Shown piece by piece: positions 1 to 7,267 of a stretch of 25,195 nt of DNA; the first letter of the stretch is position 1, and each line of letters opens with the position of its first letter. The notes below the pieces were generated by a model. The model ran no database searches and was not told where the DNA came from. It worked only from the letters and a program-made list of their open reading frames with translations. The stretch comes from Acetobacteraceae bacterium. GTDB taxonomy: Bacteria > Pseudomonadota > Alphaproteobacteria > Acetobacterales > Acetobacteraceae. The stretch lies in NCBI GenBank assembly GCA_003506895.1, contig DNXO01000108.1:6463-31657 (forward strand), given 5' to 3'. Position numbers and translations under genes: made by a program.

Positions 1-925
1 CGCCGCCCATGGTGCCGGCGCCGATCACCGCCGGTTCCTTGAAGTCATAGGGGGCGACATTGGTGGGCAGGTCTGGCAGCTTGGCGACCTCGCGTTCGGC
101 GAAGAAGGCGTAGCGCAGGGCCTTGGCTTCGTCGGCGGTTTCCAGTTCGGCGAACAGTTCGGCTTCCTTGCGGATGCCGGCGTCGAAGTCCAGCGTGCAG
201 GCGGCCTCGACGGCGGCGATGCAGTGATACGGGGCTTTCTGGTTGCGGGCTTTGCGGGCGATGGACTTGCGCATCGCGTCGAAGATGCCGGGTTCGGCGG
301 TGACGGTCTTGTCGCGCACGCGCGGCAGCGGGCGGATCGCCGCGATTTTGCGGGCGTAGGCCACGGCGGCATCGCGCAGGTTGGCGCCTTCCGGCAGGAC
401 TTCGTCGATAATGCCGAGTTTGGCGGCTTCGGCGGCGGGGACGTGGCGGCCGGAGGTGATCATGTCGAGCGCGGTCTGTGCGCCGACCAGGCGCGGCAGG
501 CGCTGGGTGCCGCCGCCGCCGGGCAGGATGCCGATCAGCACTTCCGGCAGGCCGACTTTCGCGGAGGGGACGGCGATGCGGTAGTGGCACGCCATGGCGT
601 TCTCCAGGCCGCCGCCGAGGGCGAAGCCGTGGATCGCGGCGACCACCGGTTTGGGGCTGGCGTCCAGGACGTCGTAGGTGCGTTCGCCAATCGGGGCGCG
701 CTTGCGGCCGGTGCCGAAGCCGCGGATGTCCGCGCCGGCGATGAAGCTGCGGCCGTCGCCGATCAGGACCATGGCCTTGATCGCGGGGTCGGCATTGGCT
801 TTGTTCAGGGAGTCGATGATGCCCTCTGACACGCCTGGCCCGAGCGCGTTGACGGGCGGGTAGTTGACGATAATCAGGGCGACGTCGCCGTCCTTTTCCA
901 GGCGAACGACGGGGGAGTCTGACAT
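1..925 (-). CDS. Enoyl-CoA hydratase/3-hydroxyacyl-CoA dehydrogenase (FadJ/FadB-like), 3' end cut by window
   Basis: This is the N-terminal 308 codons of a multifunctional beta-oxidation enzyme, which hydrates trans-2-enoyl-CoA and oxidises the 3-hydroxyacyl-CoA formed. Residues 1-190 form a crotonase fold: an oxyanion-hole segment SFIAGADIRGFG (60-71), IHGFALGGGLENA with Glu108, and GLPEVLIGILPGGGGTQRLPR with Glu128, the two glutamates expected for a hydratase. A linker follows, and the last visible residues (GAGTMGG, 302-308) are the start of the NAD-binding Rossmann motif of the dehydrogenase domain, so the gene is a fusion rather than a stand-alone hydratase. The ATG at 925 has an AGAGGA ribosome binding site 9 bases upstream. 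The C-terminal half lies outside the window, so I cannot say whether it is closer to FadJ, FadB or a peroxisomal-type trifunctional enzyme. Confidence 0.93.
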   Translation of the reverse strand, partial: MSDSPVVRLEKDGDVALIIVNYPPVNALGPGVSEGIIDSLNKANADPAIKAMVLIGDGRSFIAGADIRGFGTGRKRAPIGERTYDVLDASPKPVVAAIHGFALGGGLENAMACHYRIAVPSAKVGLPEVLIGILPGGGGTQRLPRLVGAQTALDMITSGRHVPAAEAAKLGIIDEVLPEGANLRDAAVAYARKIAAIRPLPRVRDKTVTAEPGIFDAMRKSIARKARNQKAPYHCIAAVEAACTLDFDAGIRKEAELFAELETADEAKALRYAFFAEREVAKLPDLPTNVAPYDFKEPAVIGAGTMGG

Positions 926-1270
926 GGTTTGGTTTCCTCTCGCGGTTGGGCGGGAGGATAGGCATGGGACTGATTGACGTCTATGTCCCCTAACAGCGGC
1001 GGGCTTGACGGACAGCAATGCACCAACCCATTTAGGCATCCCGACTTTCGAACGCCCGGCCGTTTAACGAGCCTTCTCGCTAGCAAGCTGCGCTGACGAA
1101 TTTGTCAGGTAATACAGGCTTTTGGGACGGATTAAGACCAGATTCCACCATTGGGATACCGGGTCTGCCAGGAAAACCTGACGTGGATTGGATTTGACCG
1201 CGAGGCGGCTAACGAAGCCGTTCTTCCCGGTGATGCCCACAGCGACCCACGGCTTGTCGAAAGATTCGGC
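926..1270. other. Non-coding interval between fadJ-like gene and vsr
   Basis: This stretch of about 345 bases contains the upstream region of the beta-oxidation gene (reading left) and the downstream side of the restriction-modification island. I see no convincing gene. A frame on the plus strand stays open from 1136 to 1315, but it has no ATG, runs into the end of vsr and resembles nothing I recognise; it may be a remnant or chance. Base composition shifts from GC-rich near 926 to more mixed towards 1100-1270, which suggests that the edge of the acquired segment falls in here. Confidence 0.4.
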
Positions 1271-1696
1271 TTAGTTCCGCCTACTTCGTCGGATGGTTTC
1301 GGCCAAATGTTCTAAGGTCGAGCGTCTCCCGATTTCACACTCCCACACTATGAGTACGGTCCATCCAAGTGATCTTAACTTTGATCCCTGACGCTCATCG
1401 CGATCACGATTCCCCCGCAATTTCGGCTCCCAAAAGTCCAAACGGCTCTTTGGCATACGGGCCAGTTTACAATTAGGATCAGCGTGTTGGTGCCACATAC
1501 AACCGTGAACGAATACCGCGATACGACGCGATTTAAATACGACGTCTGGCCGCGTTCCTGCAATTCGTTGGTTCAAACGGTAACGCAATCCGGATGCGTG
1601 GAGGTATCGTCGTACAAGCAATTCCGGTTTGGTGTTTCGGCTCCTTACCAGTGCCATGCGCGCGGAGCGCTGCTTAGGTGATAACGTGTCTGTCAT
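1271..1696 (-). CDS. vsr: Very short patch repair endonuclease (Vsr)
   Basis: Vsr nicks DNA 5' of the T in T:G mismatches that arise when 5-methylcytosine deaminates, and so protects methylated sites from mutation. The 141-residue protein has the family hallmarks: the N-terminal segment MALVRSRNTKPEL (14-26), the catalytic aspartate in RPDVVF at residue 51, and VFVHGCMWHQH with His64 and His69. These are the same residue numbers as the Asp51, His64 and His69 active site of E. coli Vsr. The start at 1696 is chosen because MTDTLSPKQRSARM fits the family; the frame is open for 27 more codons upstream, but those lie inside the preceding gene. Its ATG overlaps the stop of that endonuclease gene by four bases (ATGA), which suggests translational coupling. 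It is the last gene of the restriction-modification operon, where it would repair damage caused by the C5-methyltransferase. Confidence 0.93.
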   Translation of the reverse strand: MTDTLSPKQRSARMALVRSRNTKPELLVRRYLHASGLRYRLNQRIAGTRPDVVFKSRRIAVFVHGCMWHQHADPNCKLARMPKSRLDFWEPKLRGNRDRDERQGSKLRSLGWTVLIVWECEIGRRSTLEHLAETIRRSRRN

Positions 1697-2664
1697 CCCG
1701 CGACTACTGATGCACCAGCGTATTTGGTATCCTCCTTGTATAAAATGACACGACCCGGAAAAAGCTGAGCACGCCATCCGGGCGGTAATGCGACGACTAC
1801 GAAGCGTAAAAGGTCATGAACGGTATGAGGTCCCGGGGGCAATTCAATAATGCTGTCGCGTTGATCTTGATGCCCCACGTTAAATCGCACGTTCTTGTTA
1901 GGTCGCCTCGGGTCAGGATCTGTTTCGTACCTGAACGTGTACGGCAGGCCCATCTTCATCGATACAAGCACGTCGAGCACGCGTTGACTGCCCGCCGTTG
2001 CGATATCGACCGGAATGTCTATCCGGATTGGATAGAGTAGATCGAATGGACCGGGCGCTTGAGTCTCTCGCCGGTGACCGGGGTCATTAGAACCCAGACC
2101 AGTTGTGTTCCAAGCGAGCCCGGTCCTATCCGCACCGCGAAGCCGGGAAATTAGAATTGCTTCAACGTCGAAATTACTGAATACTAAAATGCGAACCGCT
2201 CGGAACGAAATAGCCGCTGGGTTCAGGCCCCGTCGTTGCTGAACGGTGTAGAAATGTCTGCTTAGTCTATCACGAAATCCGTGATTAGAATCCGTCTTCC
2301 CAACATAGACTGGGGTTTGGTCAAGCAGGAGCATGTATGCGCCCCGAGCACGTTCCGGTAACGCGAGGACGTTCTCAGCCGTCAACGGCGACGGCATGAG
2401 CTCCAACATGAATGGAGGAAGTTGCTCACGCAATATCGCCGCAATATCGATCTCAAATTCGCCGTAACCTGAAACTGTCTCGGGCGAGAGCTGAGCGTGC
2501 CCCTCTGTGGAAAGGAACTTCGCGGCCCTTAAAGCGTCGTCATCGTCGTCTGCTTCTGGAGAAGCGTCTAGGGTGACTATGCTGCTCGCCGCTTCCGTGG
2601 GGCGAGCAGCATCGGTTGCTCCTGTCCCTCCGGTCTTTGGTGATCCAGGCGTTCGAGAAGCCAT
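1693..2664 (-). CDS. Eco29kI-family (GIY-YIG) type II restriction endonuclease
   Basis: This is the likely restriction enzyme of the system. The centre of the 323-residue protein shows a GIY-YIG nuclease core: GAY at 108-110, VYVGKT at 119-124, FRDRLSRH with Arg133/Arg136 and His137, Glu168 in FDVEAI, and WNTTGLGSNDPG with Asn186, followed by FDLLYPIRID. The WN...GSNDPG...FD...YP signature is what I associate with the Eco29kI family, whose type member cuts CCGCGG; specificity here is not proven. At 323 residues it is longer than Eco29kI (about 214): about 85 residues precede the core, including a run of five aspartates (39-43), and roughly 100 residues follow it (after about 215) that I cannot assign. 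The chosen ATG lies inside the methyltransferase gene, giving an 88-base overlap; no later ATG would leave the core intact with a better site. The stop overlaps the vsr start. Confidence 0.85.
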   Translation of the reverse strand: MASRTPGSPKTGGTGATDAARPTEAASSIVTLDASPEADDDDDALRAAKFLSTEGHAQLSPETVSGYGEFEIDIAAILREQLPPFMLELMPSPLTAENVLALPERARGAYMLLLDQTPVYVGKTDSNHGFRDRLSRHFYTVQQRRGLNPAAISFRAVRILVFSNFDVEAILISRLRGADRTGLAWNTTGLGSNDPGHRRETQAPGPFDLLYPIRIDIPVDIATAGSQRVLDVLVSMKMGLPYTFRYETDPDPRRPNKNVRFNVGHQDQRDSIIELPPGPHTVHDLLRFVVVALPPGWRAQLFPGRVILYKEDTKYAGASVVAG

Positions 2665-3770
2665 CGTCCTGCTGCCTCCGCGAGCTGCGCGGGAACGGCG
2701 TTTCCTAACGCGCGCATGCTCTCAGTCCATGATCGCGGGAAAGCATACGAGTCGGGAAGCCCCACTAGGCGCGCAGCCTCACGCAAGGTCAGGTAGCGCA
2801 CGGTTCCATCGCTGAACCTGATCATGTTTTCGCCACCCGGTACCCCGTGATCACCTGCCTTAAGCGCCTTCGCCGGCCAGTCGAGCGGCGATCCAGTATG
2901 ACCGGGGTAAATGGTTGCTCCTTCCTGCAGGATGTGATGATTTTTGCCATCCGGCTGACCAAGGTCCGCTGTTGCGTCACGTAGCGTAATCCACGGTAAC
3001 CCCGTTGGCGGAAGCAATTGTGCCCTTAAGCGCTTGACCGCGCCCCGATGGATTCGATCCATCTCATCATCGGAAGGTTGCTTCAAACCATGACGCCTCC
3101 AATAGTCCCCGGTGACCCATTGATCCCAGAGAAGCCGGTCACGACTATGGGTCGGCATCGGAAATCCCGGTTCGCTATCGAGATCTGACCGGATTCCGGC
3201 CACCAGAACGCGAGTCCGCTGCTGCGGAGCCCCAAAGTCGGCCGCATTCACGACGGCGACCGACGTTCGATAGTCTGCCGGGTCATCAATATTCTTAACA
3301 CGCTCGACGTGTTCGATATGGCTTTCGCCCGGACGCCGTTCGTGTGTCACATGGCAAAGGCTTGTTTCGATCCAATCCAGATATGTCTTGAATTTTGGCC
3401 CGGCAAGATTGCGGACATTTTCGAAAAGGAACGCTGATGGAAGCGCCTCCCGGACTGCACGGATGGCTTCTGGCCACATATCCCGTGGATCAGCATGGCC
3501 AGCTTTCTTGCCACCGATCCCGAATGGTTGGCACGGCGGGCCGCCACTGACCAGTGTAAGGGTGCCTCGATAGGGTAGCCACACCGCGTTGCGCACATCC
3601 TCATGCAGAACGCACCAGTCTTTAATGTGCTCGACGCCGCGGAGCCGATTGTAGCGTACCGTCTCAACGGCGTCGTCGTCCCACTCCAGGAAGGCGACGG
3701 AATGGAATCCGGCACGAGCCAACCCGAGTCCTAGGCCGCCTCCGCCACCAAACAGCTCTATGCTATCCAT
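2577..3770 (-). CDS. DNA (cytosine-5-)-methyltransferase
   Basis: This is the modification enzyme of the island, transferring a methyl group from S-adenosylmethionine to cytosine C5. The 397-residue protein carries the C5-MTase motifs in the usual order: motif I FGGGGGLGLGL (7-17), motif IV SGGPPCQPF with catalytic Cys80, motif VI ENVRN (117-121), motif VIII QQRTRV (183-188), a target-recognition region of about 200-310, motif IX REAARLVGLPDSY (330-342) and motif X ALGNAVPAQLA (354-364). The frame is open 41 codons upstream, but the start at 3770 is preferred: it places motif I at residue 7, as is typical, has GGGAG nine bases upstream, and overlaps the end of the RHH gene by eight bases. Its last 88 bases also encode the start of the restriction enzyme. 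The pairing suggests the same recognition sequence as the Eco29kI-like nuclease, perhaps CCGCGG. Confidence 0.95.
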   Translation of the reverse strand: MDSIELFGGGGGLGLGLARAGFHSVAFLEWDDDAVETVRYNRLRGVEHIKDWCVLHEDVRNAVWLPYRGTLTLVSGGPPCQPFGIGGKKAGHADPRDMWPEAIRAVREALPSAFLFENVRNLAGPKFKTYLDWIETSLCHVTHERRPGESHIEHVERVKNIDDPADYRTSVAVVNAADFGAPQQRTRVLVAGIRSDLDSEPGFPMPTHSRDRLLWDQWVTGDYWRRHGLKQPSDDEMDRIHRGAVKRLRAQLLPPTGLPWITLRDATADLGQPDGKNHHILQEGATIYPGHTGSPLDWPAKALKAGDHGVPGGENMIRFSDGTVRYLTLREAARLVGLPDSYAFPRSWTESMRALGNAVPAQLAEAAGRWLLERLDHQRPEGQEQPMLLAPRKRRAA

Positions 3771-3969
3771 GATAGCCTGCTCCCGGGCCCAACAAGCCGA
3801 GGGGCAACATTGGCCCGCCATTTGCCTCTTCAATAGTCCGCTCAAGAGAGCGACGCAGCAGCCACGAGTAGGTAACACCTTGTTTTCTTGCAATTCGCTG
3901 TAGCTCGGCGCGCTGGGACACTGTCATATTGACAGTGATCCGAGCCGTGTATCGATCCTCTTCCTCCAT
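3763..3969 (-). CDS. Small ribbon-helix-helix (CopG/Arc-type) protein heading the R-M operon
   Basis: A 68-residue protein with the layout of a ribbon-helix-helix DNA-binding domain: a short beta strand (RYTARITVNMT, 6-16), helix A (SQRAELQRIARKQG, 18-31) and helix B (YSWLLRRSLERTIEEA, 34-49), then a Gly/Pro/Leu-rich tail. RHH dimers insert the paired strands into the major groove and commonly repress their own promoter. As the first gene, overlapping the methyltransferase start by eight bases, it is a candidate control protein for the restriction-modification genes, in the place a C protein (which has a helix-turn-helix) takes elsewhere. The ATG at 3969 is preferred over an upstream extension because the domain begins right after it, although no strong ribosome binding site is visible. 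The regulatory role is inferred from position and fold. Confidence 0.8.
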   Translation of the reverse strand: MEEEDRYTARITVNMTVSQRAELQRIARKQGVTYSWLLRRSLERTIEEANGGPMLPLGLLGPGAGYHG

Positions 3970-3987
3970 GCTCGCCGCCCCAAGCGT

Positions 3988-4014
3988 TGCTGCATACCGC
4001 TGCATTCCGCAGCA
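3988..4014 (-). promoter_or_regulatory. Candidate RHH operator: GCTGCAT direct repeats inside a TGCTGC/GCAGCA dyad
   Basis: Just upstream of the RHH gene start, the 7-mer GCTGCAT occurs at 3989-3995 and 3999-4005, exactly 10 bases (one helical turn) apart. It is framed by TGCTGC (3988-3993) and its inverse GCAGCA (4009-4014). RHH regulators typically bind short repeats spaced by about one turn. A second dyad, GGACA-N10-TGTCC, lies at 4073-4092. An autoregulatory site is inferred, not shown. Confidence 0.45.
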
Positions 4015-4120
4015 GATTTTGCTTCTCGCACCATCGCTCAGGCATCGATGTAATGCAATGCGAAAGCGCGGGGGACAAATTCGCATCTGTCCAAAAAAAT
4101 GAAGAAAGGTCTTCCAACAC

Positions 4121-4155
4121 CGAAACGGCCCGGGGCAACACCCCGGGCCGTTTCG
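4121..4155 (-). terminator. Hairpin terminator behind isocitrate lyase gene
   Basis: A perfect inverted repeat with arms of 15 bases, CGAAACGGCCCGGGG (4121-4135) and its exact complement (4141-4155), around a 5-base loop. It starts 18 bases past the isocitrate lyase stop. On the minus strand no T-run follows directly; a run of seven T appears about 20 bases further on (4093-4099). It probably ends aceA transcription and insulates the restriction-modification operon. Confidence 0.75.
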
Positions 4156-4173
4156 CTGACTTACCCCAGCCGC

Positions 4174-5835
4174 TTAGCCGAACTGGTTCATCGTGTTGTG
4201 CGCGCCGCCTGCCTTCAGGGCCGCCGCGCCGGCGAAGTATTCCTTGTGGTCATCGCCGATATCCGAACCCGCCATGTTCTGGTGGCGCACGCACGCCACG
4301 CCCTGACGGATTTCCTGACGCTGCACGTTCAGCACGTAGCCCAGCATGCCCTGGTCGCCGAAGTATTCGCGGGACAGGTTGTCCGCCGCCAGAGCCTCGG
4401 TGTGATACGTCGGCAGCGTGATCAGGTGGTGGAAGATGCCGGCCCGCTTTGCCGCATCCGCCTGGAAGGTGCGGATACGCTCATCGGCCTCGGCCGCCAG
4501 GGGCGTGTTATCGTAATCGACGCTCATCAGCTTCGCACGATCGTATTCGGCCACCGCATTGGACCCATCGGCCTTCCACGCATCGTAAACCTGCTGACGG
4601 AAGTTCAGCGTCCAGTTGAACGACGGCGAGTTGTTGTAGGCCAGCTTTGCGTTCGGAATGACCTCACGGATGCGGTCCATCATGCCGGCGATCTGCGAAA
4701 CATGGGGCTTCTCGGTTTCGATCCACAGCAGATCGGCGCCGTTCTGCAACGACGTAATCCCATCCAGCACGCAGCGATCCTCGCCTGTCCCAGCGCGGAA
4801 CTGGAACAGATTGCTGGGAAGGCGCTTCGGCCGCAGCAGCTTGCCGTTACGGTTCAGGATCACGTCGCCGTTGCGGGCGTTCTCCGGCGTGATCTCCTCG
4901 CAATCCAGGAACGAGTTATACTGATCGCCCAAATCGCCCGGCGTGTGGCTGACGGCGATCTGCTTGGTCAGGCCCGCGCCCAGCGAGTCCGTGCGGGTGA
5001 CGATGATGCCGTCTTCCACGCCCAGTTCCAGGAACGCGTAGCGGACAGCCCGCACCTTCGCCAGGAAGTCCTCGTGCGGCACTGTGACCTTGCCGTCCTG
5101 ATGCCCGCACTGCTTCTCGTCGGAGACCTGGTTTTCCAGTTGCAGGGCGCAGGCGCCGGCCTCGATCATCTTCTTCGCCAGGAGATACGTCGCCTCGGCA
5201 TTGCCGAAACCCGCGTCGATATCGGCGATGATCGGCACGACGTGGGTCTGGTGGTTCTCCACCCGCTCCAGCAGTTGCACTTCCTTCGCGGCGTCACCGG
5301 CCTTGCGGGCGGCGTCGATCTCGCGGAACAGTCCACCCAGCTCGCGGGCATCGGCCTGACGCAGGAACGTGTAGATTTCCTCGATCAACGCCGGCACCGA
5401 GGTCTTCTCGTGCATCGACTGATCCGGCAGCGGCCCGAACTCGGAGCGCAGCGCGGCGACCATCCAGCCGGACAGATAGATGTAGCGACGTTCCGTCGTG
5501 CCGAAATGCTTCTTCACCGCAATCATCTGTTGCTGCGCCACGAAGCCGTGCCACGCGCCAAGCGACTGAGTGTATTTTGAAGCGTCTTCGTCATAACGGG
5601 CCATGTCGGCGCGCATGATGGCGGCGGTGTAGCGGGCAACGTCCAGACCGGTCTTGAAGCGGTTCTGCAGGCGCATGCGGGCGACGGACTCAGGGTTGAT
5701 GCTGTTCCAGGTGCCCTGTTTGCTCTCGATCAGTTGTGCCATCCGCGCGGTATGGTCCTGATAGTCCGAACGGCGGGAGGAAACCGGCGCGGCGCCGCCA
5801 GCCAGGCCATCGGGAGAGTAATTCATCGTGCTCAT
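4174..5835 (-). CDS. aceA: Isocitrate lyase (large, ~550-residue type)
   Basis: The enzyme splits isocitrate into succinate and glyoxylate, the first step of the glyoxylate shunt used for growth on acetate, fatty acids or ethanol. The 553-residue protein shows the ICL/PEP-mutase barrel signatures: DIDAGFGN (205-212) for Mg2+/substrate binding, the catalytic KQCGH loop (241-245, Cys243) and NNSPSFNW (401-408). The length and the C-terminal segment QEIRQGVACVRHQNMAGSDIGDDHKEYF match the long isocitrate lyases of the Pseudomonas type rather than the ~430-residue E. coli type. The ATG at 5835 has AAGGA about 10 bases upstream; a second ATG at 5826 is possible. It diverges from an alpha-hydroxy-acid oxidase gene, and the beta-oxidation gene at the left end would feed the same acetyl-CoA pool. 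No malate synthase is in the window. Confidence 0.96.
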   Translation of the reverse strand: MSTMNYSPDGLAGGAAPVSSRRSDYQDHTARMAQLIESKQGTWNSINPESVARMRLQNRFKTGLDVARYTAAIMRADMARYDEDASKYTQSLGAWHGFVAQQQMIAVKKHFGTTERRYIYLSGWMVAALRSEFGPLPDQSMHEKTSVPALIEEIYTFLRQADARELGGLFREIDAARKAGDAAKEVQLLERVENHQTHVVPIIADIDAGFGNAEATYLLAKKMIEAGACALQLENQVSDEKQCGHQDGKVTVPHEDFLAKVRAVRYAFLELGVEDGIIVTRTDSLGAGLTKQIAVSHTPGDLGDQYNSFLDCEEITPENARNGDVILNRNGKLLRPKRLPSNLFQFRAGTGEDRCVLDGITSLQNGADLLWIETEKPHVSQIAGMMDRIREVIPNAKLAYNNSPSFNWTLNFRQQVYDAWKADGSNAVAEYDRAKLMSVDYDNTPLAAEADERIRTFQADAAKRAGIFHHLITLPTYHTEALAADNLSREYFGDQGMLGYVLNVQRQEIRQGVACVRHQNMAGSDIGDDHKEYFAGAAALKAGGAHNTMNQFG

Positions 5836-5945
5836 TGACAGTCGTTCCTTCGCATTTGCCGCATCAAGCGCGAAGACGATCTATGATGCTGCAATTGCGA
5901 AGTCACTCTACAAACCAGTGCGGCACCACGAAAACGGTCAACGGA

Positions 5946-5973
5946 TTTACAGAAAGAATTTACAGACTGTAAA
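5946..5973. promoter_or_regulatory. TTTACAG repeat cluster in the aceA / hydroxy-acid oxidase divergent promoter
   Basis: In the 183-base divergent intergenic region, TTTACAG occurs at 5946-5952 and again at 5959-5965, 13 bases apart. The second copy forms a perfect odd palindrome with CTGTAAA (TTTACAGACTGTAAA, 5959-5973). The cluster ends about 45 bases before the oxidase start and about 110 bases from the aceA start, so one regulator could act on both genes. Its identity is unknown; acetate or fatty-acid responsive regulators such as the RamB/ScfR group or a GntR protein are possibilities only. Confidence 0.5.
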
Positions 5974-6018
5974 AGCGGTAAAGGCGTCCGCACGGCGCAC
6001 AAGGATGGGACGAAACGC

Positions 6019-7221
6019 ATGAGCATCGAAAGCGCGATCAACATCGACGACCTGAAGCGCATGGCCAAGCGCCGCCTGCCGAAGATCATGTTCGACTTCA
6101 TCGAAGGCGGCGTGGAGGACGAAGTCGGGCTGCGGACCAACGCCAACGCGTTCCGCGACCTGCGCCTGGTGCCGCGCTACTACATCGACACCGCCAAGCG
6201 GGAGCAGCGGGCGAACATCTTCGGCCGCACCTATGCCAGCCCGTTCGGCATCGCCCCCACCGGCATGGCGGGCGCCTTTCGCAAGGACGCCGAACTCTAC
6301 CTCGCCCAGGCCGCCAACGATGCCGACATCCCCTATCTGATGTCTGGCGCCGCCAATGCGTCGATGGAGGCAGGTGCGAAGCTGGCGCCGAAGAACATGT
6401 GGTATCAGATTTACGGCGCCAGGGACCGCAGCTTCCAGCTTGACCTAGTGAAGCGGGCGATCGACTGCGGCGTCACCGCGCTGGCCGTGACCTGCGACGT
6501 GCCGGTGTCGTCGAACCGCGAACGCAACCGCCGCAACGGCTTCGTCCGCCCGTTGAAAATGACCCTGCCGACGATCCTTGAAGCGATGCTGCATCCCGCC
6601 TGGGTCATCAACTACTACCGCCAGGGCGGTTTGCCGATGCTGGGCAACTGGGAGCGCTACGCAACCAAGGGCTCCACGCCCGACCAGGTCGCCGATCTGT
6701 TCGCCAAGCAAACCCCGGACGCCAGCCAGACCTGGCGTGATCTGGAGGCGATCCGCAACGCGTGGCCCGGCAAGCTGATGGTCAAGGGCATCATGCACCC
6801 GGAGGACGCGCGCATCGCCACCGGCATGGGGATCGACGGACTGATCGTCTCCAACCACGGCGCCCGGCAGTTGGACATGATGCCCTCCCCGCTCGATGTG
6901 CTGCCGATGATCCGCTCCGCTGTCGGCCCAGACGTGGCGTTGTTGCTGGACAGCGGTGTCCGCCGCGGCTCCGACATTGTTGCCGCGCTGTGCCTGGGCG
7001 CGGATTTCGTGCTGACCGGCCGAGCGACGTTGTACGGGGCGACGGCTGGCGGGCTACAGGGGGTGAAGAAGGCCGTTTCCATCCTGCAACGGGAGATCGA
7101 CCTTGTTCTCGGCCAGATCGGCGCCGTCAACCTCGACGCGCTCGGTCCCCACTACCTGCTGGACACGGTGCGGGCGGAGGAAGAACGGCGCAACACCGGC
7201 GCGATGGCCAGCCGCCGTTAA
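6019..7221 (+). CDS. FMN-dependent alpha-hydroxy-acid oxidase/dehydrogenase (LldD/glycolate oxidase family)
   Basis: A 400-residue member of the family that oxidises L-2-hydroxy acids (lactate, glycolate, mandelate) to 2-oxo acids with FMN. Visible signatures: SPFGIAPTGMAGAF (74-87) in the FMN barrel, MWYQIYG (127-133), TCDVPV (158-163), Lys256 in MVKGI, the catalytic histidine in SNHGARQLD (His280, Arg283), DSGVRRGSD (311-319) binding the FMN phosphate, and LTGR (332-335). The N-terminal helix MAKRRLPKIMFDFIEGG is typical. An AAGGA sits 13 bases before the ATG. The substrate cannot be read from sequence; the divergent isocitrate lyase gene makes glycolate (giving glyoxylate) or lactate reasonable guesses. 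No respiratory partner or membrane segment is evident next to it. Confidence 0.92.
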   Translation: MSIESAINIDDLKRMAKRRLPKIMFDFIEGGVEDEVGLRTNANAFRDLRLVPRYYIDTAKREQRANIFGRTYASPFGIAPTGMAGAFRKDAELYLAQAANDADIPYLMSGAANASMEAGAKLAPKNMWYQIYGARDRSFQLDLVKRAIDCGVTALAVTCDVPVSSNRERNRRNGFVRPLKMTLPTILEAMLHPAWVINYYRQGGLPMLGNWERYATKGSTPDQVADLFAKQTPDASQTWRDLEAIRNAWPGKLMVKGIMHPEDARIATGMGIDGLIVSNHGARQLDMMPSPLDVLPMIRSAVGPDVALLLDSGVRRGSDIVAALCLGADFVLTGRATLYGATAGGLQGVKKAVSILQREIDLVLGQIGAVNLDALGPHYLLDTVRAEEERRNTGAMASRR

Positions 7222-7267
7222 CCGGGTGCCGGGCTGGTCGCGCCAACGGGCCCAGCCAGCAGCACGG

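Noticed and set aside
45..965. A 306-codon minus-strand frame at the left edge
   Set aside because: It is one frame off the crotonase/dehydrogenase gene, Arg-rich and without motifs; the real frame has no stop inside the window and runs off the edge.
1697..1777. Longer form of Vsr starting at 1777
   Set aside because: The extra 27 residues are Cys/Ser-rich, lie wholly within the endonuclease gene and are not family-like; the ATG overlapping the previous stop fits better.
4099..5580. A 493-codon open frame on the plus strand
   Set aside because: It is antisense to isocitrate lyase, an unmistakable gene with all motifs; long antisense frames are expected in GC-rich DNA and this one has no recognisable domain.
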